Shown here piece by piece: positions 14,829 to 24,191 of a stretch of 64,000 bases of DNA. The number at the start of each line of letters is the position of its first letter. The stretch's first letter is position 1. The notes beneath the pieces were generated by a model. The model did no database searches and was not told the origin of the DNA. It saw nothing but the letters and a program-made list of their open reading frames with translations. The position numbers were made by a program, and so were the translations under genes. Source of the DNA: a virus; the IMG/VR virus record IMGVR_UViG_3300044620_001883, positions 124,001-188,000 of that record. The stretch is one strand, 5' to 3'.

Positions 14829-17800
14829 ATGGCCGACAAGACTAGACCAGATGTAATCGCCTTTGACCTTGATGGAACACTGGCCCTACGCCAGGAGCCC
14901 TTCAATCCGTACTCGGTAGGGGAACCCGTGGAGGCAATCTTGGACCTGGCCCTGAAGGCCATCCGGGATGGGAAGCGCACCTTGTGCTTCACGGCCCGCG
15001 CCAGTTCCAAGGATCCCAAGATGCACAGCACGGTGCGGAAGTGGCTCGATGATCACGGGTTAGAGAAGATGAAGATCACGAACATCAAGGATCCAACGAT
15101 AACCCGCTTCTACGATGACCGGGCCATCGGGGTCGTGCCAGACAAGGGCGAGCTTCTGACCAAGGTCGCGGCCGAGATGGTTCGGAAGACCAGGATGGTG
15201 GAAGTTCAGGATGACCACTGCCCACACTGTGACCACAAGTTTACCGAGAAGGGCTACCCGCGTCCTGACTTCGAACAGGCCGAGCGGGAAGGCATTGAGC
15301 CCATGGACGCTGACCAGCTGTGTCCCAACTGCCAAGGGATCGTGGATGACCCGGAGATGTCCGACGAGAGAATTGAGAACTACCAGGGCTTCGGCGGGGA
15401 ATCCATGAAGGAGATCCTGTACCAGCAGCGGGAGAAGAAGCGGGCTATCCTGGCTGCACGGCGGGCCAAGAAGGCCTCCACCTCGCCGGAGAACGTTTCC
15501 GTTCCAGGGCGAGGAGAGGAGAAGCAGGCCGCCGGGGACAAGCTCCGGAACCTGTGGGTACGTCGGGGTCAATGTCCCGAATGCGGTGGCAAGCCCAAGG
15601 ACTTCGAGTTCTTCAAGACCCACTCGAACGCGGAGTGTCGTGACTGCGGTCACAGCTTCGATGTCGATGCTGAACGTAAGAAGCAGGCTTCCTGGGACCA
15701 AGCCCAAGAGAAGTCCGCCTCAGTACAGATCGCAGGCCGTACTGGCCCGCATGGAATCCTGGAAGCCCTCAAGGCCCTGAACCTCGATGACCTCGAGAAG
15801 CAAGCCCGTGCTGACATTGCCTCCGGGAAGATCACCAAGCGTGACCGTGGGGTCAAGATGCTCAATGCCCTCGAAGGACTGCGCCGCAATGAGATCAAGC
15901 CCGAGGAGCTGATGATCAAGCGGGTGCCAGTGCTGCCACCGGCCTTCAGGCCCTTCTCGTTCCTGGGCACCACCTACATTCCCGGTGATGCCAACGAGCT
16001 CTACCAGGACCTCTTCAAGCACCGCGCCATCCATGACGAGACGCTCTCGACCCTGGGGGAAGGCGGCGCAGCCCTGACGCGCATGAATCTCCTGAATGCC
16101 ACGAGGGCCCTGTACGGTTACGGAGACCCCGTGTCCCCGAAGCTCAAGGAGCGTGGACCCTCGGGCTACTTGGACCAGATCCTCAACGAAGGGCCAAAGC
16201 ACTGCTACTCTGCAGACACAGAAATCCTGACGCGGGGTCAAGGGTGGGTGAAGTTCTCTGAACTGGAGCGTGGGGCGCAGGTGGCCACCATAAATCCCAA
16301 GACCCTGGCATTCGAATGGCAGACCCCTACGGAGTACATCGATTCAGAATACAGCGGTACCATGAAGCGGTTCGTAGTTGGTGGGCGTACAGGCAAGCGC
16401 ATGGACCTTTTGGTCACACCCAATCACCGGATGTGGACCAAAAAGCGCGACAAGAAGAATAAGATGACGGACGACAATTTGCGCACTGGTTGGTATGCGA
16501 TGCGGGCCGACGAGTTGGTCGCGCACAAAGTACGTCACTTCGCTATGGTGGGCGCAGGTGGTTGGGAGGGCTCGGTCGAACTGCCAGAGTGTGCACGCCA
16601 CTGGCCCGCTGAACTGTTTGCACGTTTTATCGGTTGGTACATTTCAGAAGGAAGCACACACGAATGTGGTACGATCGCTACAATCTGGCAGACCGAAGCA
16701 AACCCCGATTACTGCTTGGAACTAGACGCTTTGTTCCGAGACATCAGCAATGTACAAGAGGTGTCCAAAGTGAACATGCACCGGGAGGAGCCTCGCTTCA
16801 GCGGTTACGGTTGGAGCATCAAGGGATGTAGACCGTTGGTTGCATGGTTGGAACAGCATTGCGGCAAAGGTTCCAATTTCAAGCGCATACCTGCTCTAGC
16901 ACGTGATTGGAATCAGACCCTGTTGGGGTTGCTGTTCGACACCTACCTGAAGGGGGATGGCGCTAAGCGCGTTCCATGGCAGAAGCGTGCAAACGCGTCC
17001 GACAACTACCGGTTCCGTGATGCTCTTACAGATTCACATCATGCTTTCATTACCACAAGTCCAAAGCTGTTCGATGACCTGATGGAAGTAGGCTTCAAAC
17101 TTGGTATTTGTATCCGCCGTAGAAAAGAGCACCCGCATCTGTATCCAGAGCACCATGCTGAGAAGTACAATGGTGTGCTCATTGGGCGCTGGTTCGTTCA
17201 AACCGAGTCGAACGGGACAGTTCAGGATGTGCAGTACAACGGTCACATTTATTGTGTCGCTGTACCTAACGGGCTGCTTGTGGTGCGCCGCAACGGTGCC
17301 GCCGTCGTCAGTGGTAACTCCTTCGTTCAACGCCGGCTCCTTTCCAAGCCCATCGACAACGTGGGCCGCAGTGTCATCACGGTCGATCCAGACCTGGGCC
17401 TCGATGAAGTCTCGATCCCCCGTGAGATGGCCTGGACGCTCGCCGGTTCCAAGGTACAGCGGCGGCTGGCCATGATGGGCATGAGTCCCGCCCAGACCAT
17501 CAAAGCCGTGAAGGACCGTGACGCCTTTGCCAGCCGCACCCTGGAGCTTGAGCTGAAGGACACACCCTTCATCCTTTCCCGCGCTCCAGCCTGGCACAAG
17601 TTCAACGCCGTCGGGCAGTATGCCCGGATCCACGACGGTCCGCACATTGCCATCAACCCCTATATCACGGCCGGTCAGAACGCCGACTTCGACGGGGACC
17701 AGATCAACGTCTCCCTGCCGGTCCTGCCAGAATCCATCAAGGAGACCAAGGAGAAGTTGATGGCCAGCAAGATGCTGTTCTCCATCAAGAACCAGGACGA

Positions 17801-17960
17801 CGTGGTCCCGGTGCCTAAGCATGAGCAAATTTTAGGCATCTGGAATGCCAACAAACGTCCGCCTACGAAGCTGCACAGCTTCGCTTCAGGACAGGAAGCG
17901 CTTGCGGGTATGCAGAGCGGCGCTGTAAAGTTGGAGGACGACATTGAAATTCCGGACTAG
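14829..17960 (+). CDS. RNA polymerase beta' subunit, N-terminal half, with HAD domain, zinc ribbons and intein, 1043 aa
   Basis: Residues 1-125: HAD-like domain (D13 and D15 in FDLDGT, FTAR at 54-57, DD at 96-97). Zinc ribbons: C131/C134/C165/C168 and C249/C252/C270/C273. From about 307 it follows bacterial beta': a GPHGILEALK helix, RVPVLPPAFRPF (365-376), then after the intein FVQRRLLSKPIDNVGRSVI (the FRQNLLGKR-VDYSGRSVI equivalent), and NADFDGD at 951-957, the Mg-binding active-site motif. It ends soon after the double-psi-barrel part, so the rest of beta' lies in another gene at 35844. The conventional beta' N-terminal clamp region is absent or replaced. No partner beta gene is in the window. 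Confidence 0.9.
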   Translation: MADKTRPDVIAFDLDGTLALRQEPFNPYSVGEPVEAILDLALKAIRDGKRTLCFTARASSKDPKMHSTVRKWLDDHGLEKMKITNIKDPTITRFYDDRAIGVVPDKGELLTKVAAEMVRKTRMVEVQDDHCPHCDHKFTEKGYPRPDFEQAEREGIEPMDADQLCPNCQGIVDDPEMSDERIENYQGFGGESMKEILYQQREKKRAILAARRAKKASTSPENVSVPGRGEEKQAAGDKLRNLWVRRGQCPECGGKPKDFEFFKTHSNAECRDCGHSFDVDAERKKQASWDQAQEKSASVQIAGRTGPHGILEALKALNLDDLEKQARADIASGKITKRDRGVKMLNALEGLRRNEIKPEELMIKRVPVLPPAFRPFSFLGTTYIPGDANELYQDLFKHRAIHDETLSTLGEGGAALTRMNLLNATRALYGYGDPVSPKLKERGPSGYLDQILNEGPKHCYSADTEILTRGQGWVKFSELERGAQVATINPKTLAFEWQTPTEYIDSEYSGTMKRFVVGGRTGKRMDLLVTPNHRMWTKKRDKKNKMTDDNLRTGWYAMRADELVAHKVRHFAMVGAGGWEGSVELPECARHWPAELFARFIGWYISEGSTHECGTIATIWQTEANPDYCLELDALFRDISNVQEVSKVNMHREEPRFSGYGWSIKGCRPLVAWLEQHCGKGSNFKRIPALARDWNQTLLGLLFDTYLKGDGAKRVPWQKRANASDNYRFRDALTDSHHAFITTSPKLFDDLMEVGFKLGICIRRRKEHPHLYPEHHAEKYNGVLIGRWFVQTESNGTVQDVQYNGHIYCVAVPNGLLVVRRNGAAVVSGNSFVQRRLLSKPIDNVGRSVITVDPDLGLDEVSIPREMAWTLAGSKVQRRLAMMGMSPAQTIKAVKDRDAFASRTLELELKDTPFILSRAPAWHKFNAVGQYARIHDGPHIAINPYITAGQNADFDGDQINVSLPVLPESIKETKEKLMASKMLFSIKNQDDVVPVPKHEQILGIWNANKRPPTKLHSFASGQEALAGMQSGAVKLEDDIEIPD
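16203..17318 (+). mobile_element. Intein with LAGLIDADG endonuclease in beta' N-half, 372 aa
   Basis: Residues 459-830 of the host protein. It opens with Cys (CYSADTEI, the intein start block), and has LAGLIDADG-like repeats FARFIGWYISEG and LLGLLFDTYLKGDG. It ends with the intein signature YCVAVPNGLLVVRRNG...VVSGN followed by Ser831. Insertion is directly in front of FVQRRLL, one of the most conserved beta' stretches. Being in frame, it should be removed by protein splicing. Its base composition looks more A/T-rich than the exteins. Confidence 0.85.
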
Positions 17961-17969
17961 CCTGACCCC

Positions 17970-19970
17970 ATGACCTTTTTACCACGTACATTACTGAAGC
18001 TTGCCACTGTCGACAACACGGCAAGCTATGATCCGGCTAAGGGAATGCCAAGTCCTGTGGTGACACCAGGCACGGATGATCCCAATGAGATCGTCACAAG
18101 ACTGCCCGCTCCTGCGCCGACGACAACGACAACCACCACGCCAACTACCACCGCAACCACCACGCCAACCACCACGCCAACTACCACCGCACCAAACAAC
18201 GGTGCTCCCACTTCGGCTCCGGTTGGCAACGCCGCTTTTGCAGGTAATGCTGGCACACGTCCCAACGTCTCCACTTGGGAGCCGGGCAACGGAGGTCTGG
18301 CAGTTCCGGTTGGCGACCCTGCGGATTTCAAGGCCATGTCGCGACCAGATCTCGCGAATTTTTACAAAGGCTGGGGTGGGCGGGCCTACACGGACCGTGC
18401 GCCAGGAACAGTGGGCACACCAGTTCAGCAAATGGGCAGTGCGGATCTGTACAGCCCGACACCAGGGAATCCTGGAGGGACACATGTCAGCGCCACTATT
18501 GATCCAGAGAGTTCCCTTCGTAAAGGTGGGGATCCCAACAAGCGTGTCCTGAACTCCCAGTACGGAACTGGGAGTGTGACATTCAACAATCCCTCAAACT
18601 GGGCCACGGCCCCAGACCGCAAGACCGTCATTGATGGTAAGACCTACACAGGCCCCAATGCCTTCCGTGACCATCTGGAACCGATCGTGGCGAAGCAGCA
18701 GGAGGCGGCCAAGACACAAGCTGTCGCGGAGGTCGACAAGGCCAACCCTGGGTACTTGTTCAAAGGACCTGCAATGGCAGACCCACGTGGACCGGCCTAT
18801 CCGGATGTGCCAAACCTGCGTAACCAAACCATGGCGGGTTCCCGTATTGGAGATTCGCCTTATCAGTCCCTCACGGATCCAGATCGCGTGAACCCCGCGA
18901 TCGGCATCTCGGAAGGACGCCAACAGTACATCAATGATCTTGGTTCTTTGAACCTACCCGCGCGTGTGCCTGCTCCACAGCAGTTGTTGGCTGGAGGCAA
19001 ACCTGGAGGCAAACCTGGAGGCCAGCCCGCCGCAGAGCCCTATACGTCAATGCCTGTGAATCCGCAGTTCAAGGTTCCTAGTACCTTTGATCCATCTCGG
19101 AATACATTTATTTCATCAAACAGGCCAGGTAGTTATGATCCAGCATTAGCGGCGATGCGGGAAGGCGACCCGTTTGGTGCGAACGTCCATGGACAGCCTT
19201 CGCATTCAGGGAGAAAGCTGACAGGATTTGAATCAGACGCGGCGGCCACCAAGGACTGGGCAGCGAATCCAGTAGAGCCGAAGCTTCTGAAGAAACAGAG
19301 TAATACTGTTTCTCCTTTGGATGATCCGAATTCCTTGCTTAACCTGGACACGTCGGGACCGCTGATTCGGGAGCTTCCGGCCAAGCCTGCATCACCAGTA
19401 GCTGCGGCCAAGCCTGCATCACCCCCAGCCGTTGTCACTCCAAAGCCTGCTGCTCCAGCAACACCGAAGGTAGATGATTCACTCGGATGGGAAGCCGCTA
19501 CGCCGCCCCCAAATGCTTCAGCTCCCAAGCTAAAACCAAGTGACAGCGGTACACTCGGTTGGGAGTCTGGCCCTATGCCTCCCACACAAGGACAGCAGGA
19601 TGCGGCGAACATATTGAGGAACCAAGGTAACACGGAATTCCGTCTCCTCAACAACTGGCCAGGGAGTGATTGGGATCACCTGAAGAAGCAATTCCCAGAA
19701 GTGAAACCTGAGCAGTACAGGACAACAAATGCGCTCATTGATGCTTATCGAGCAGTCCTGCCGCCAGTCAAATCTGGTGCCCTCCACTTCGCGCTCCAGT
19801 GTTCCAAGTTCGCCAGTGCGATCATGCACACCCCCACCGGCCTTGAACCTCAGGGTGGGCTCGCAAAGCCGAAGATCAAGATGCCAATTGGCCCGGGGCG
19901 TCCGCAGGTCGCATTCGAGCACGCCGCCCCCGCCAAGCCCTCCATAACCCCTCTCACTCCTGCCTCATGA
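17970..19970 (+). CDS. Pro/Thr-rich virion-type protein, 666 aa
   Basis: The N-terminal third has a long Thr/Pro low-complexity stretch (about residues 48-76). The middle is Pro/Gly-rich with GGKPGG repeats. Two LGWE[AS] units flank a Pro-rich linker near residues 498-535. The C-terminus is more globular (about 545-610) and contains HFALQCSKFASA, a weak echo of the HIxVS motif. No enzyme recognised. It follows the polymerase gene by 9 bases and overlaps the next by ATGA. Confidence 0.6.
   Translation: MTFLPRTLLKLATVDNTASYDPAKGMPSPVVTPGTDDPNEIVTRLPAPAPTTTTTTTPTTTATTTPTTTPTTTAPNNGAPTSAPVGNAAFAGNAGTRPNVSTWEPGNGGLAVPVGDPADFKAMSRPDLANFYKGWGGRAYTDRAPGTVGTPVQQMGSADLYSPTPGNPGGTHVSATIDPESSLRKGGDPNKRVLNSQYGTGSVTFNNPSNWATAPDRKTVIDGKTYTGPNAFRDHLEPIVAKQQEAAKTQAVAEVDKANPGYLFKGPAMADPRGPAYPDVPNLRNQTMAGSRIGDSPYQSLTDPDRVNPAIGISEGRQQYINDLGSLNLPARVPAPQQLLAGGKPGGKPGGQPAAEPYTSMPVNPQFKVPSTFDPSRNTFISSNRPGSYDPALAAMREGDPFGANVHGQPSHSGRKLTGFESDAAATKDWAANPVEPKLLKKQSNTVSPLDDPNSLLNLDTSGPLIRELPAKPASPVAAAKPASPPAVVTPKPAAPATPKVDDSLGWEAATPPPNASAPKLKPSDSGTLGWESGPMPPTQGQQDAANILRNQGNTEFRLLNNWPGSDWDHLKKQFPEVKPEQYRTTNALIDAYRAVLPPVKSGALHFALQCSKFASAIMHTPTGLEPQGGLAKPKIKMPIGPGRPQVAFEHAAPAKPSITPLTPAS
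18112..18200 (+). repeat. Thr/Pro-coding low-complexity tandem repeat
   Basis: Repeats of ACCACCACGCCAACT-like units encode a Thr/Pro tract, likely an extended linker. Confidence 0.7.
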
Positions 19971-20599
19971 CAACACCCGCTCAACTTGCTGCTGACTTCC
20001 GTCAGCTTTCCCAGAAGCTCGCCTTCATTGGTGGACCACCTCAGCAAGGTGCCGCGCCTCCACCACAAGGGGCACCACCTCCAGGTGATCCGTCTCAGCA
20101 GGGTGCCCCGCCTCCCCAGGGCGCACCACCTCCCCAAGGCGCCCCGCCGCCACCTCAAGGTGATCCGTCCCAGCAGGGCGCCCCGCCTCCCCAGGGTGAT
20201 CCGTCCCAGCAGGGTGTTGATCCCATGCAGTTGCTGCAGCAGCTTCAGCAGCAGGTTGGTGAGATGCTGCAGGGCATCGAGCAGCTGGCGCAGACGGCGC
20301 AGCAACAGCAGCAGATGTTCGAGGCCCTGGCGCAGAAGACGCAGGCCTTCGAGCAGAAATCAATGCAGCAGGAAATGCAGCTCAAGGCGATGCAGAAGGC
20401 CATCGACGACTCGTCGAAGGTCATGCCCGACATGCTGCAGGATATGCAGCAGCAGCTCGCCCAACAGGAGCAGGCCCACCAGAAGGCCCTCATGCAGCAG
20501 CAGCTGTCCCAGCAGGCACTTGAGCAGCAGCTCCAACCGATGCTCCAACAAGCTGACCCAGCCTCGCAGCACATGATGGCGCAGGCAGGCGTGCAATAA
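19967..20599 (+). CDS. Gln/Pro-rich coiled-coil virion-type protein, 210 aa
   Basis: After 25 residues there are about nine QQGAPPPQG or QGDPSQQG repeats (to about residue 85). A long Gln-rich helix with heptad Leu/Met follows to the end, suggesting a coiled coil. Composition fits a scaffold-like or tail-associated protein. ATGA overlap with the preceding gene. No precise role can be assigned. Confidence 0.6.
   Translation: MTTPAQLAADFRQLSQKLAFIGGPPQQGAAPPPQGAPPPGDPSQQGAPPPQGAPPPQGAPPPPQGDPSQQGAPPPQGDPSQQGVDPMQLLQQLQQQVGEMLQGIEQLAQTAQQQQQMFEALAQKTQAFEQKSMQQEMQLKAMQKAIDDSSKVMPDMLQDMQQQLAQQEQAHQKALMQQQLSQQALEQQLQPMLQQADPASQHMMAQAGVQ
20037..20220 (+). repeat. Pro/Gln-coding tandem repeats
   Basis: CAGCAGGG-[CT]GCCCCGCCTCCCCAGGG-like units recur with small changes, encoding the QQGAPPPQG repeat region. 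Likely prone to expansion and contraction. Confidence 0.75.
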
Positions 20600-20611
20600 A
20601 CCACAGCCCAC

Positions 20612-20881
20612 ATGATTCGCCTTCGCTCTCTCACTGACGGTACAGTGGTACTGGTCCCAACCTCTTGTGCAGTCGAGGTGCTGGACCAGGAAGGCGCTGT
20701 CGCGTTGCTGCTCCTGCCGGATCTTGGCAAGCACTCCCTGAAGCTCGTGACCCTCACGGAAGAGCCGACGGTGGCCCAGAACTATTCGAAGACCTTTGGT
20801 GTGCCGTTCAGCCAGGTGGTGGTGCCCGACCTGTCTGCGTTAAGCGGCGAAGCCCCGCCACCCCAACCCTTTAAGTCCTGA
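20612..20881 (+). CDS. Hypothetical protein, 89 aa
   Basis: Beta-rich small protein with hydrophobic strands (VVLVPTSCAVEVL, AVALLLLPDLG) and a Pro-rich tail. It sits between a scaffold-like gene and tail-fibre-associated genes. Function unknown. Confidence 0.55.
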   Translation: MIRLRSLTDGTVVLVPTSCAVEVLDQEGAVALLLLPDLGKHSLKLVTLTEEPTVAQNYSKTFGVPFSQVVVPDLSALSGEAPPPQPFKS

Positions 20882-20884
20882 CCT

Positions 20885-21736
20885 ATGTTCCAATCCGGAG
20901 TCGAAACCATCCCCAATAGCGCCACTGAACTGGAGGTGATCTTCCCGGTCGCGTTCGCGGTGGACCCGGACACAATTATCGCCGTGGTGCGCAACACTTC
21001 GGCGGACTCCCCCAAGTACATCATCCAGGCCAGCATCACTGAGCAAAGCGCCACAGCCTTCACGGTCAGTCTCGACGCCGCAACCAGCTCCGGGAACTAC
21101 GAGCTGGTCTGGTTGGCTGGCAGCGCGGCCTCGATTCTCGACACCATGAGTGTGCTGGCAGGGCGCAAGCTCACCAGCTATGGGGAACTTGCGAGTCTCA
21201 CCAACGCCGAGTTCAAGATGCCGCTCTTGGATGTGTCGGGCATCCCTGCTCTCAAACTGGTGGACGCCGCCACGTTCTGGAGCGCCGTGGCGCAGCGAGC
21301 CTCCGCGGTCCCAGCCAGCCCTCTGGCCAACATCACCACCGCGATGGCCATGACGGTCCATGAAGGTTGGTTGTACATTTCAGCACAAGACCGCTGGGTC
21401 AGGCTGCCCGTGGATGACTCTCTAAATTGGACGACCCAACCTTTTTATGTTCCCTTCCGGGAGCGGGAGATTTCCTTCGTGGAGGCAACTCCAGGTGCGG
21501 ATGAGATCCTGGTCGTCGCTGACCAGTTGGTGTACACGATTGAATTCGACACACCCTTTGAAGCCGGCAACGCCCCCAAGGTGTTGCTGCAGTTGATTGA
21601 TCTGAATGGTGTGGCAGTCTCGCAGTACACCGCGCAGGTTACCCGGCGTGACCTTGAGGGTTTTGATGTCACGTTCTCGGCCCCGATCCAGAACTACACG
21701 CTCCAGCTGTACTACATGGCCCGCCAACTTCCTTGA
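20885..21736 (+). CDS. Putative tail-associated structural protein, 283 aa
   Basis: Beta-rich throughout with repeated strand-turn patterns (e.g. VDPDTIIAVVRNTS, YTLQLYYMARQ). The C-terminal half reads like a carbohydrate-binding or adaptor beta-sandwich. Directly precedes the fibre-like gene, so it may be an adaptor for the fibre. Assignment by context only. Confidence 0.5.
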   Translation: MFQSGVETIPNSATELEVIFPVAFAVDPDTIIAVVRNTSADSPKYIIQASITEQSATAFTVSLDAATSSGNYELVWLAGSAASILDTMSVLAGRKLTSYGELASLTNAEFKMPLLDVSGIPALKLVDAATFWSAVAQRASAVPASPLANITTAMAMTVHEGWLYISAQDRWVRLPVDDSLNWTTQPFYVPFREREISFVEATPGADEILVVADQLVYTIEFDTPFEAGNAPKVLLQLIDLNGVAVSQYTAQVTRRDLEGFDVTFSAPIQNYTLQLYYMARQLP

Positions 21737-21741
21737 TTCAC

Positions 21742-24090
21742 ATGAAACACATCCTCACAGCCCTCCTACTCCTGACCGCCACCTTGGCGGCCCAGACCTC
21801 CACGCTCGTGATCAGCAATGGCAAGTTGGCTACAGATCTTGATGCCAACACGAAGTCGATCCTGAATGCAGGTAAGATTGGACTTGGTGGTACTGGCACC
21901 CTGGATTCAGCCCTGCATTTCCTACCTGGTGGTGCACCAACGACCAACGCCTATGGGATCAAGTGGGGCGACACTGGCGCCGTCTTGTACCAGAGTGCTA
22001 CCGGCACTGTGACGCTCACGGGCAACCTGGTGGTCAGCGGCACCATCCAAGCCTCAACTGGGATTGTGGACCTCGCGGGCACCAACAGTTTCACTGGGGC
22101 CAACAGTTTTGCAGCAGCCACGACGGTTGCGGACCTGATCCTCTCGGGAACCTTCTCGGTCGCGAATGACACAGTCCGGGACAACGTCAGAGCTGCAGCA
22201 GAACTTGTCCCCGGCACAGATGTCCAAGAGTACAGCGCAAAGCTTGCGGACATCCACAACCTGACCCCGGCAGACAGTGCATTCCTGGTCGGTAATGGTA
22301 CGACGTGGGTAGCCGAGACAACCTCGACGGCTCGCACCTCTCTAGGTCTTGGTACCGCTGACAGCCCCACCTTCACGAACCAGACCCTCACAGGCAACCT
22401 GTCCGTCACGGGCGTCTCAACCCTGACGGGACGGGTCACCGCCAGTGGTGGGATTCAATTTGCAGCCGGGGGAACCTGGGCGGCTTCTGGATCTGGAACG
22501 ATCACGAATGACCCGTTGGTACTTGGGAGCACGCTGGCTGTCACGGGCGCCACGACCCTCACAGGGGTTGTGACGTTGGGCGCAGGGGGGCTTACCCTGA
22601 CTTCCAGCGGCACCACCGCCACACTGGCAGGAAAGCTGGTTGCCACTTCCCTGGAGTTGAGCACAACTCCCCTGGCCATCGCATACGGGGGACTGGGAAT
22701 TTCCAGTGCTGCCGATGGAACCTTCCCGGTTAGCAACGGTACGAACTACGTAGCCACGACTGTGACCCCGTTTGCGCTCACGATCCTAGACGACACGACG
22801 GATGCTGCAGTACGCGCCACTCTGGGGCTTTCAACCGCTGGAGGCGACCTGACGGGCACGTACCCGAATCCAACCCTGGCGGCCAATTCCGTCGCGCTCG
22901 GGACAGACACGACAGGCAACTATGTACTTTCCTTGGCTGACTCCGGCGCTGGAGCCTTTACGATCACCAATGGAGCAACGGAGGGCGGCGCCGCGACAAT
23001 CGCGCTGGCCAACAACGGTGTCACGCTGAACACGCACACGGCGGGTGACTATGTCGCCACCGTGACGGCGGGGACTGGGGTCACGATCGCAGGCGCAGGC
23101 ACGGAGGGCAGGGCTGCCACGATCAGCATCGGGCAAGATGTCGCAACAAGCGCATCCCCCACTTTCACAGGGCTCACGGTCACAACCCTGACGACTACAA
23201 ACCTGGTGCTGTCTTCCGGACGCGTTATGACGACCGAGTTCGCAACGAACGCCGTCGGGGTCGCGTCTTCAATCTGGGGCGGCAGCGCCGGCAACGCGCT
23301 CGTCTATGAAGGCGCCACGGCGGATTCGGATGAGACATCCTTGACTGCTGTGGACCCAACCGCCGACAATGAGGTGCGTCTTCCGGATGGGAGCGGCACT
23401 TTGATGCTCTCGCTGCTGACCGACAACGCGCCCAACAAGACCGGCGCGGTCTGGACGAATACCGACGCGGTCGTCTACGAGGGCACCACCGCCGACGGCA
23501 TCACGCTATCCTTGGTATCACCCGATCCTGTGACGTCGAGCAAGACCGTCACGTTGCCGAACGCCACCACAACCTTGGTGGGCCGTGACACTACCGACAC
23601 GCTGACGAACAAGACCCTGACGTCCCCTATCTTGACCACGCCCCTTATGGCGGACACGGGTGACACGACAAAGCGGATGACGACAAACCTCTCCGGCGCC
23701 ACGACGGCCAAGACCCGCACCATTGTCAGCAGCCACACAGACAACCGCAGCAATACCATCCCGGACGTGGCTGGAACATTCGAGATAGCCCAGACCACAA
23801 CCACCGTGGCACTCATCGCCGACGATCAAGTTGTGACACCGGGCGCCGTCACACGCATTGCTCTGACGAGCGACGACGCCGTGGCCGCCAATCGTACTTT
23901 CACACTGAGCACCACCGGCGCCGTCACAGGTTCCATTTACTGTCTGCTAGGTCCTCCGACTGACGCTTGCGTTCTTGAGGATACAGGCATTCAAGTGCTG
24001 TCTGCTGACTGGACACCAGGGCCTGATGACACGCTGATGCTTTGGTTTGACGGCACCAACTTCTACGAGGTTGGACGATCCGCCAATTAA
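21742..24090 (+). CDS. Tail-fibre-like protein with signal peptide, 782 aa
   Basis: Starts MKHILTALLLLTATLAAQT: Lys/His, a hydrophobic core and an AxA-Q cleavage-like site, i.e. a Sec signal peptide. After it come many repeats of the form LTGN[LV]xVSGTxxxxG, TFTGL..., and VRATLGLSTAGGDLTG[T]YPNP, typical of phage fibre shafts. The C-terminus is Gly/Thr-rich and ends in a compact domain. A TTG at 21733 lies upstream in frame, but the ATG at 21742 gives the proper signal sequence. An N-terminal Sec signal is odd for a cytoplasmically assembled tail fibre. Confidence 0.75.
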   Translation: MKHILTALLLLTATLAAQTSTLVISNGKLATDLDANTKSILNAGKIGLGGTGTLDSALHFLPGGAPTTNAYGIKWGDTGAVLYQSATGTVTLTGNLVVSGTIQASTGIVDLAGTNSFTGANSFAAATTVADLILSGTFSVANDTVRDNVRAAAELVPGTDVQEYSAKLADIHNLTPADSAFLVGNGTTWVAETTSTARTSLGLGTADSPTFTNQTLTGNLSVTGVSTLTGRVTASGGIQFAAGGTWAASGSGTITNDPLVLGSTLAVTGATTLTGVVTLGAGGLTLTSSGTTATLAGKLVATSLELSTTPLAIAYGGLGISSAADGTFPVSNGTNYVATTVTPFALTILDDTTDAAVRATLGLSTAGGDLTGTYPNPTLAANSVALGTDTTGNYVLSLADSGAGAFTITNGATEGGAATIALANNGVTLNTHTAGDYVATVTAGTGVTIAGAGTEGRAATISIGQDVATSASPTFTGLTVTTLTTTNLVLSSGRVMTTEFATNAVGVASSIWGGSAGNALVYEGATADSDETSLTAVDPTADNEVRLPDGSGTLMLSLLTDNAPNKTGAVWTNTDAVVYEGTTADGITLSLVSPDPVTSSKTVTLPNATTTLVGRDTTDTLTNKTLTSPILTTPLMADTGDTTKRMTTNLSGATTAKTRTIVSSHTDNRSNTIPDVAGTFEIAQTTTTVALIADDQVVTPGAVTRIALTSDDAVAANRTFTLSTTGAVTGSIYCLLGPPTDACVLEDTGIQVLSADWTPGPDDTLMLWFDGTNFYEVGRSAN

Positions 24091-24124
24091 GCGCAACTGC
24101 GTGGGTATACGCGTTATAGATATT

Positions 24125-24157
24125 TGGAAGACCGTCCGTTTTGGTGGGTGTCTTCCA
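24125..24157 (+). terminator. Hairpin, possible terminator
   Basis: Inverted repeat TGGAAGAC (24125-24132) with GTCTTCCA (24150-24157) around a 17-base loop, right after the fibre gene. No T run follows, so factor-dependent or regulatory function is possible. Confidence 0.4.
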
Positions 24158-24191
24158 TCGCCACTGTCATGCAGGCAGGTGTGCTCAATTT

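Noticed and set aside
20037-20220. CRISPR-like repeats
   Set aside because: Repeats are in-frame, coding and without spacers.
19986-20576. Ser/Arg-rich + strand frame within the Gln-rich gene
   Set aside because: Alternate-frame reading of a repetitive gene, with biased composition from CAG repeats.
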